Below, piece after piece: positions 13,776 to 19,093 of a stretch of 19,093 bases of DNA (positions within the stretch are counted from its first letter, which is position 1; every line of letters starts with the position of its first letter). A program made the translations under genes and the position numbers. The DNA comes from a bacterium (GTDB taxonomy: Bacteria; Bacteroidota; Bacteroidia; Bacteroidales; Muribaculaceae). The notes under the pieces are model-generated. The model was not told the origin of the DNA and ran no database searches. It worked only from the letters and a program-made list of their open reading frames with translations. The stretch covers positions 1 to 19,093 of the forward strand of contig SFWW01000047.1 in assembly GCA_004559845.1 (NCBI GenBank). The letters are read 5' to 3'.

Positions 13776-15266
13776 ATGAGAAAGCACACCCATCATATCA
13801 ATTTTCCCATCGTGTTGAGAATCATCGGTTTGCTTTTGCTGATAGAAGCCGGGTTTATGTTGCTGCCGCTTTTGGTGTCATTGCTCTATGGCGAGCGTGA
13901 TGGCGCGCTGGCTTTTCTGTATTCGGCATTGGCAACGGCGGTGTGTGGTGCAGGGCTCTACCATGTGCCCACTCGCAATTCGCGTATGCGCCGCCGCGAA
14001 GGATTCTTGCTCACCGGCGTGGTGTGGATAGTGTTTTCGCTGTTTTCCATTCTGCCTTTCTATTTTACCGGAGTGCACACCAATATTGTGAACGCCTTTT
14101 TTGAATCGATGTCGGGCTTCACCACCACCGGTATGACCTTGATCAAGGATTTGAATCCGGTGCCTCATAGCATATTGTTTTGGCGTGCGCTATCGCAATG
14201 GATTGGCGGTATGGGTATTATTCTGTTCACCCTTGCCGTGATTCCGATGCTCAACACCAAAGGAGGCATTGCCTTGTTTAATGCCGAAGTAACCGGCATT
14301 TCACACGAGCGTTTTCGCCCGCGTGTGAGCGAAACCGCTATGTGGATGTGGGGCTTGTATTTGCTCTACACCGTGCTTTTGGCATTGCTGCTGTGTGTGG
14401 GTCCGATGGGCACTTTCGATGCCATTTGCCACACACTTTCCACCGTGTCGACCGGCGGCTTTTCCACCGTCAACGATTATGCACAATTGGCAGATATGTA
14501 TAGCAATTGTGTGATTATGGCATTTATGTTTTTGTGCGGCGTTAATTTTGCGCTGGTGCTTGCCGTAGGCAAGCGCAATGGTTGGAAGGCTTTGAAATCC
14601 AACACCACCTTAAAGTGGTATACGATGGTGGTGGTCATCACTTCGCTGATTATCACTGCCCGAATGCTCTATCAAGACATTTATGCCAATGGCACTTCCG
14701 TTCTTTCCAATCAGGTGCTCACCAACCATGCCATCAATGCTGTGTTCGACACCGTGTCGGCAATCACTTCCACGGGTTTTGCCGCCATCGATTTCGAGAA
14801 ATACGGCACATTTGTGTCGTTTACCCTTATGGTGGTGATGTTTTTCGGTGGTATGGCAGGTTCCACAGCCGGAGGTGCGAAAATCGACCGCATGATAGTG
14901 ATGGTAAAAAACATACGCAACGAGTTCTACAAAGTGCTCCACCCCAATTCGGTGATGATGGTTCGCATCGACGGGCGCGTGGTGCCGCAATTCTTGGTGT
15001 CGCGTGTGGTGGCGTTTCTTTCCATCTTCATTTTCTACATCGTGGTGATGGCACTCCTCTACAACTTTTTGGGCATCAGCAATCCCTTTGATGCCTTCTT
15101 CACATCCATGTCGTGCATTAGCAATGTGGGCTTGAATATTGTCGACAATTTGGCAGACATCCATCCTTTGGTAAAGGTACTCATGTCGGTTGAAATGCTG
15201 GTAGGTAGGTTGGAATTATTTACCGTGCTCGTGCTTTTCACCAGAGGATTTTGGACCGACGACTAA
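13776..15266 (+). CDS. trkH: Trk potassium uptake channel, TrkH/KtrB family
   Basis: A 496-residue inner-membrane protein made of four channel-like repeats (membrane-pore-membrane). The four degenerate selectivity-filter segments are visible: MSGFTTTGMT (112-121), STVSTGGFST (222-231), SAITSTGFAA (328-337) and MSCISNVGLN (445-454), each with its central glycine (G119, G227, G334, G452). The C-terminus has GRLELFTVLVLFTRGFW, typical of TrkH. Together with TrkA it imports K+ driven by membrane voltage. The gene begins 2 bases after trkA, and both partners are present and intact. A 54-base AT-rich gap with no strong promoter box separates it from ftsK. Confidence 0.96.
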   Translation: MRKHTHHINFPIVLRIIGLLLLIEAGFMLLPLLVSLLYGERDGALAFLYSALATAVCGAGLYHVPTRNSRMRRREGFLLTGVVWIVFSLFSILPFYFTGVHTNIVNAFFESMSGFTTTGMTLIKDLNPVPHSILFWRALSQWIGGMGIILFTLAVIPMLNTKGGIALFNAEVTGISHERFRPRVSETAMWMWGLYLLYTVLLALLLCVGPMGTFDAICHTLSTVSTGGFSTVNDYAQLADMYSNCVIMAFMFLCGVNFALVLAVGKRNGWKALKSNTTLKWYTMVVVITSLIITARMLYQDIYANGTSVLSNQVLTNHAINAVFDTVSAITSTGFAAIDFEKYGTFVSFTLMVVMFFGGMAGSTAGGAKIDRMIVMVKNIRNEFYKVLHPNSVMMVRIDGRVVPQFLVSRVVAFLSIFIFYIVVMALLYNFLGISNPFDAFFTSMSCISNVGLNIVDNLADIHPLVKVLMSVEMLVGRLELFTVLVLFTRGFWTDD

Positions 15267-15320
15267 CATAATTTTTTTTCATCTAAGTGATTCATTAAAA
15301 ACAAAATCATAAAAACACCA

Positions 15321-17783
15321 ATGAGAAAAGAATCGATTTTTAACCCCGATTTAACCGGCGTTCAAAAGGAAACGCAACGCCAACAAGAAGCCAAGCGTGA
15401 GGCAGAAGAAAAAGAACTCACTTTGGCAAAACGCATATCCAATTTTTTTAAAGATTGGCGCACACGCTTTGTGTTGGGCACTTTCTTTATGCTTTTGGGC
15501 GTGTTTCTGTGTGTGGCATTTATCTCTTTTATGAGAGGAGCCGGCGATGCCGACCAAAGCATCACCGCGCAATCTGCTATCTCTAATGCCAAAAATACGG
15601 TCCTCACCCACAATGTGATGGGCACACTGGGCGCTTCAGCAGCTGAGAATTTCATTCGTCAAGGTTATGGTTTGGCATCGTTTGTGGTGGTGATATGGAG
15701 CATTTGTTTGGCTGTGCGTTTCTTTAAGCGCAAAAGCAAAGTGTTCTTTTTCTCGTTCACCCTTATTTCGCTCTTTTCTCTGCTCACATTCTCGTTAGCC
15801 ATCAGCCTCTTTACGATGAATCTAAACCTTGCGTCGTATCCTTTGGGCGGCAATTTCGGTAAAGAGTTTAATGGGTTCCTTTCCCAACTCTTGGGTGTTT
15901 ATGGAATGGTGGGCGTGGATGTGTTTTTGCTCATTATTTGGATATTGCTCACCTATAAAGTGACCGGCGGCATTTATCAATCGGTGAAGAAACGCATACT
16001 TCCGCAGCGCGAATTTAATGGCGATATTATTCAACCGGAAGAGGGTGAAGCGCCTCATCGTCCCGGTTTCTTGGGCGATGAGCATCAGGTGCAGCAGCAA
16101 GAGGCTCCCCAAGCGGCGAAGCCAAAGCGTGGCGCAGTGAAGAAAAAACCCAAGCAAGATGTGCCCACCGTGTATAAGCAAGGGGGCGACCCCACCACCG
16201 GCAGCCTCTTTGGCGCGGCAGAGGGCGAAATCTATTCCAACGACCCCACCTATGAATACGCGCATTATCGCTTCCCGCCACTCGATTTGCTGGCGCCGGT
16301 CACCTCGAGCGTGAGTGTTGACGTGTCGGAGCAAGAAGCCAATAAGCAACGCATTATTGAAACGCTCAACCACTACGGAATCAAAATCAAGCACATTGAT
16401 GTGCATGTGGGTCCCACCGTCACACTGTTTGAAATCGTGCCGGAAGATGGTGTGCGCATTGCCAAAATCCGTGGTTTGGAAGATGATATTGCACTGAGCC
16501 TTGCGGCTTTGGGGATTCGTATTATAGCGCCTATGCCCGGGCGTGGCACCATTGGTATTGAAGTGCCTAACCGCGACCCGCAAGTGGTGCCCATTCGCCG
16601 AGCATTGGAGGACCCGAAGTATCAAAACACCAAATACAAACTGCCGATGGCAATCGGTTGCACTGTGTCGAACGAGGTGTTTGTTGCCGACCTTACCAAG
16701 ATGCCTCACTTGCTGGTGGCAGGCGCCACCGGTAAGGGTAAATCGGTGGGATTGAACACGATTATCGCCTCGCTGCTCTACAAGAAAGGTCCTTCTGAAT
16801 TAAAACTCATTTTGGTGGACCCCAAGCGTGTGGAATTTAGCGTGTATGCCGATTTGGAAAAATACTATTTCGCACGCGTGCCGGGCGAAGACCGCTGCAT
16901 TGTGACCGACCCTGCCAAAGTGGTGAAAACCCTCAATTGCTTGGTGCAAGAAATGGAGAATCGCTACAGTGTGCTCGAGGAAGTGAAGGTGCGCAAATTG
17001 GAAGACTACAACGAAAAATGGCGCAAAGAATTGCGACATGTGCTCAATGCTGAGGGCGCTCCTAAGTATAAGTTTATGCCCTACATTGTGTGCATCATCG
17101 ATGAGTTTGCCGATATGATTATGACCTCGGGCAAGGAAGTGGAAACCCCCATTGTGCGTATTGCACAAAAGGCGCGCGCCGTGGGTATTCACCTCATTGT
17201 AGCCACTCAGCGCCCTGCCGCCAATGTGATTACGGGTAATATTAAAGCCAATATTCCCGGACGTATGGCATTTGCCGTGTCGCAGATGATGGATAGCCGC
17301 ATTATTCTCGACCGCCCCGGAGCGCAAAATTTGATTGGCCGTGGCGATATGCTCTTCTCGGTGGATGGCGATATCACGCGCTTGCAATGCCCCTTCATTG
17401 ATACACCCGAAATTATCAAGATTTGCGAATACATTAAGCAGCAAGAAGATGCCGATTTAGATGTGAACCATGAGCAGCCCTACGAACTTCCCGAATATGT
17501 GGGCACTGCCGATGGCGACGACGATGGCGGTGGATCTTTTGGAGCAAATCTCAACGACCGCGACCCGCTTTTTGAAGAAATTGCTCGATGGGTGGTGACT
17601 TCTAACATGGCTTCCACTTCTTCGCTACAGCGCAGATACAATATTGGCTACAACCGTGCCGGACGAATTATGGATCAATTGGAGGCTGCCGGAATTGTGG
17701 GACCCGCAAGCGGCGGTAAACCTCGCAATGTGTTGATGAGTCCAATGGATGTGGACCAAATGCTGTCCACAAGTTTTAAATAA
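15321..17783 (+). CDS. ftsK: DNA translocase FtsK/SpoIIIE
   Basis: This septum-located DNA pump moves the chromosome terminus and helps resolve dimers before division closes. The 820 residues are near the usual length for Bacteroidetes forms, shorter than E. coli FtsK because the linker is short. Four membrane segments lie at about 49-70, 116-134, 141-163 and 190-212. A charged, Gln/Lys-rich linker (about 230-295) leads to the alpha/beta motor: DNA-contact region (IKHIDVHVGPTVTLFEIVP), Walker A GATGKGKS (468-475), Walker B CIIDEFADM (D594-E595). The gamma winged-helix that reads polar sequences occupies about 755-815 (RRYNIGYNRAGRIMDQLE). The LolA-like gene starts 11 bases downstream. It may belong to the preceding trk transcript or have an unseen promoter. 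Confidence 0.96.
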   Translation: MRKESIFNPDLTGVQKETQRQQEAKREAEEKELTLAKRISNFFKDWRTRFVLGTFFMLLGVFLCVAFISFMRGAGDADQSITAQSAISNAKNTVLTHNVMGTLGASAAENFIRQGYGLASFVVVIWSICLAVRFFKRKSKVFFFSFTLISLFSLLTFSLAISLFTMNLNLASYPLGGNFGKEFNGFLSQLLGVYGMVGVDVFLLIIWILLTYKVTGGIYQSVKKRILPQREFNGDIIQPEEGEAPHRPGFLGDEHQVQQQEAPQAAKPKRGAVKKKPKQDVPTVYKQGGDPTTGSLFGAAEGEIYSNDPTYEYAHYRFPPLDLLAPVTSSVSVDVSEQEANKQRIIETLNHYGIKIKHIDVHVGPTVTLFEIVPEDGVRIAKIRGLEDDIALSLAALGIRIIAPMPGRGTIGIEVPNRDPQVVPIRRALEDPKYQNTKYKLPMAIGCTVSNEVFVADLTKMPHLLVAGATGKGKSVGLNTIIASLLYKKGPSELKLILVDPKRVEFSVYADLEKYYFARVPGEDRCIVTDPAKVVKTLNCLVQEMENRYSVLEEVKVRKLEDYNEKWRKELRHVLNAEGAPKYKFMPYIVCIIDEFADMIMTSGKEVETPIVRIAQKARAVGIHLIVATQRPAANVITGNIKANIPGRMAFAVSQMMDSRIILDRPGAQNLIGRGDMLFSVDGDITRLQCPFIDTPEIIKICEYIKQQEDADLDVNHEQPYELPEYVGTADGDDDGGGSFGANLNDRDPLFEEIARWVVTSNMASTSSLQRRYNIGYNRAGRIMDQLEAAGIVGPASGGKPRNVLMSPMDVDQMLSTSFK

Positions 17784-17794
17784 AATTTGAAGTG

Positions 17795-18379
17795 ATGAAA
17801 AAGTTGATTTTATGGGCGATGTTGCTGCTCTCCATTGGCACTTGCCAAGCACAAAATGCAACACAAATTTTCGACCGAACGGTGGCTGCCTACAAGGCTG
17901 CCGGTGCCGTGAGTGCTTCCTATTCCATGGGCTCTTCTAAGGGCAATATCGTGATGAAGGGCAATCAATTCCGTATTCTTGCCAACAATATCAAATCGTG
18001 GTATGATGGTAAAACGCAATGGACCTACTCTTCTGCTACGCAAGAAGTTAATATCTCTACGCCTTCTGCCAATCAGTTGGTGATGGTGAATCCGTTGGCT
18101 GCCGCACAATCGCTCAAAGCAGGCTACTCGATGAGTGCCAAAAAGAGCGGCACCGGCTATGTGCTCACCCTCAAGCCCAAGGCGAAAAGCAAGGTGGTGA
18201 GCATTGCCCTCTACGTGTCGAAAAATTATGTGCTCACCAAGGCGGTGTACACCACCAATAAGGGGAGCCAAACCCTCACCATCAGCAACTACAAAACCAA
18301 AGTTGCCACCTCGGCAAGTACCTTTAAATTCAGCAAAAATCAGGTTCCCGCCGGCACCGAAGTGGTGGATTTGAGATAA
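17795..18379 (+). CDS. LolA-like outer-membrane lipoprotein carrier
   Basis: A 194-residue exported protein. The signal peptide is MKKLILWAMLLLSIGTCQA with likely cleavage before QN. The mature protein resembles LolA-like periplasmic carriers: an early helix (IFDRTVAAYKAAGAVSASY), then strands with GNIVMKGNQFRI, the WYDGKTQWTYSSATQEVNIS stretch typical of this family, and later paired strands (YVLTLKPKAK, SIALYVSKNYVLTKAVY). LolA takes lipoproteins from the inner membrane across the periplasm. I chose ATG 17795 over the in-frame GTG three bases earlier, since MKK is the more usual signal-peptide start. The close spacing to ftsK suggests co-transcription. Pairwise identity to true LolA looks low, so the cargo role is inferred. 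Confidence 0.8.
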   Translation: MKKLILWAMLLLSIGTCQAQNATQIFDRTVAAYKAAGAVSASYSMGSSKGNIVMKGNQFRILANNIKSWYDGKTQWTYSSATQEVNISTPSANQLVMVNPLAAAQSLKAGYSMSAKKSGTGYVLTLKPKAKSKVVSIALYVSKNYVLTKAVYTTNKGSQTLTISNYKTKVATSASTFKFSKNQVPAGTEVVDLR

Positions 18380-18402
18380 AAAATTGAAGAATTATATTTA
18401 TT

Positions 18403-18410
18403 TAACTTTC
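18403..18410 (+). promoter_or_regulatory. Weak promoter candidate for trxB
   Basis: TAACTTTC matches seven of eight positions of the TAnnTTTG -7 box, 58 bases before the trxB ATG. No -33 box lies at the right spacing, so this is only a suggestion. Confidence 0.25.
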
Positions 18411-18415
18411 GGGCG

Positions 18416-18439
18416 ATAGCCTCCTTTTATGGGGGCTAT
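18416..18439 (+). promoter_or_regulatory. Hairpin in the trxB leader
   Basis: ATAGCCTCC (18416-18424) pairs with GGGGGCTAT (18431-18439) as a 9-bp stem with one U-G pair and the loop UUUUAU. No U-tract follows on either strand, so a classic terminator is unlikely. It sits between the LolA-like gene and trxB and covers two upstream in-frame ATGs (18429 and 18438), which favours ATG 18468 as the true start. Confidence 0.5.
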
Positions 18440-18467
18440 GCTCTGCAAAAAAACCAACGATAGCATT

Positions 18468-19093
18468 ATGCAAACCACAAAATGTTTGATTATAGGCTCC
18501 GGACCCGCCGGCTTCACGGCAGCCATCTACCTTTCGCGCGCCGGAGTGAGCAGTGTACTTTATGCCGGTATTCAGCCCGGGGGTCAACTCACCCAAACCA
18601 CTACCGTTGAAAATTTTCCGGGTTTTCCGAACGGGGTGGAAGGCTTCGATTTAATGGATAATATGAAGCAGCAAGCCAAAAATGTGGGTGCCATTATTCG
18701 CTCAGGGGTGGTGCGTAGCATCAATCTCGCTGAGCGCCCCTTTGTGGCAACCATCGACGATGGCACCACTATCGCTGCCGATGCCGTGATTATCGCCACC
18801 GGTGCTTCTGCCAAGTATTTGGGATTGGCTGACGAGAAGAAGTTTGCCGGCATGGGTGTGTCGGCGTGCGCCACCTGCGATGGATTTTTCTATCGCAAAA
18901 AAGTGGTGGCTGTGGTGGGCGGAGGCGACACCGCCTGCGAAGAAGCCCACTATTTGAGCAACCTTGCCAAAAAGGTGTATATGATTGTGCGAAAGCCTTA
19001 TTTGCGCGCATCGGCTGCGATGCAAAAACGCGTAACCGAGAAAGAAAACATCGAAATTCTCTACAACACCAACACCGTGGGGCTCCGTGGCGA
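18468..19093 (+). CDS. trxB: Thioredoxin-disulfide reductase (3' truncated by window)
   Basis: The first 208 residues of an NADPH-dependent flavoenzyme that reduces thioredoxin in the cytoplasm. Motifs in order: FAD-binding CLIIGSGPAG (6-15), GGQLTQTTTVENFPGFP (38-54), IIATGASAKYLGL, the redox-active disulphide CATC (134-137), and the second dinucleotide loop GGGDTACEEA (151-160) followed by basic residues R175, K176 and R180 that suit the NADPH phosphate. ATG 18468 is chosen because it puts the FAD motif at the usual distance from the N-terminus. In-frame ATGs at 18429 and 18438 would add 13 or 10 residues and lie in a hairpin. The gene is open at the window end. It starts 88 bases after the LolA-like gene. 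Confidence 0.95.
   Translation, partial: MQTTKCLIIGSGPAGFTAAIYLSRAGVSSVLYAGIQPGGQLTQTTTVENFPGFPNGVEGFDLMDNMKQQAKNVGAIIRSGVVRSINLAERPFVATIDDGTTIAADAVIIATGASAKYLGLADEKKFAGMGVSACATCDGFFYRKKVVAVVGGGDTACEEAHYLSNLAKKVYMIVRKPYLRASAAMQKRVTEKENIEILYNTNTVGLRG

Noticed and set aside
15822..16709. 295-codon minus-strand open frame opposite ftsK
   Set aside because: Antisense to the linker and motor region of ftsK; no domain motifs and no sensible neighbours on that strand.

Overview
This window reads as chromosomal DNA from a gut-type Bacteroidales bacterium; a Muribaculaceae-like genome is my best guess, but that is inference. Reasons: six upstream regions carry a match or near match to the Bacteroidetes -7 promoter box (TAnnTTTG); clear Shine-Dalgarno sites are mostly absent; and the protein variants (GDAS-type DXS, Bacteroidetes-style FtsK and sugar phosphotransferase, malic enzyme fused to a phosphotransacetylase domain) fit that phylum. 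There are 15 protein genes, two of them cut by the window edges. I saw no tRNA, rRNA, CRISPR array, transposase or phage gene.

Left part (1-6005). The 3' end of glnS (+) is followed by a 12-unit heptamer repeat, a bidirectional terminator hairpin and a non-coding stretch with a long inverted repeat. Facing it is a five-gene minus-strand cluster, in transcription order: tsaC (tRNA t6A precursor), a polyprenyl-phosphate sugar phosphotransferase with a TTG start, a CLC chloride channel/transporter with two CBS domains, fmt (initiator Met-tRNA formylation), and a small secreted protein of unknown function. The gaps are 40, 0, 45 and 18 bases, so one transcript is likely.

Middle (6006-10518). A divergent promoter region separates tsaC from a small exported FMN-binding-domain protein (+). 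This faces the MaeB-type malic enzyme (-) across a second bidirectional terminator whose stem matches the first one. The malic enzyme and a glycine-zipper/OmpA-type lipoprotein (+) diverge from a 316-base region that holds a promoter candidate for each.

Right part (10519-19093). dxs, trkA and trkH (+) are nearly contiguous, with gaps of 3 and 2 bases; this links isoprenoid precursor synthesis with a complete Trk potassium uptake pair. ftsK follows after 54 bases, then a LolA-like periplasmic carrier after 11, then trxB after 88, which runs off the window. A 9-bp hairpin lies in the trxB leader.

The genes are mostly housekeeping: translation quality, cell envelope, ion balance, central carbon and redox. 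I do not see a convincing new multi-gene system. The parts most worth a second look are the orphan exported flavin-binding protein, the unrecognised secreted protein at the end of the fmt cluster, the sugar phosphotransferase inside a translation/ion-transport cluster with a non-ATG start, and several small repeats: heptamer array, exact 13-bp and 17-bp tandem duplications, and terminators sharing a stem.
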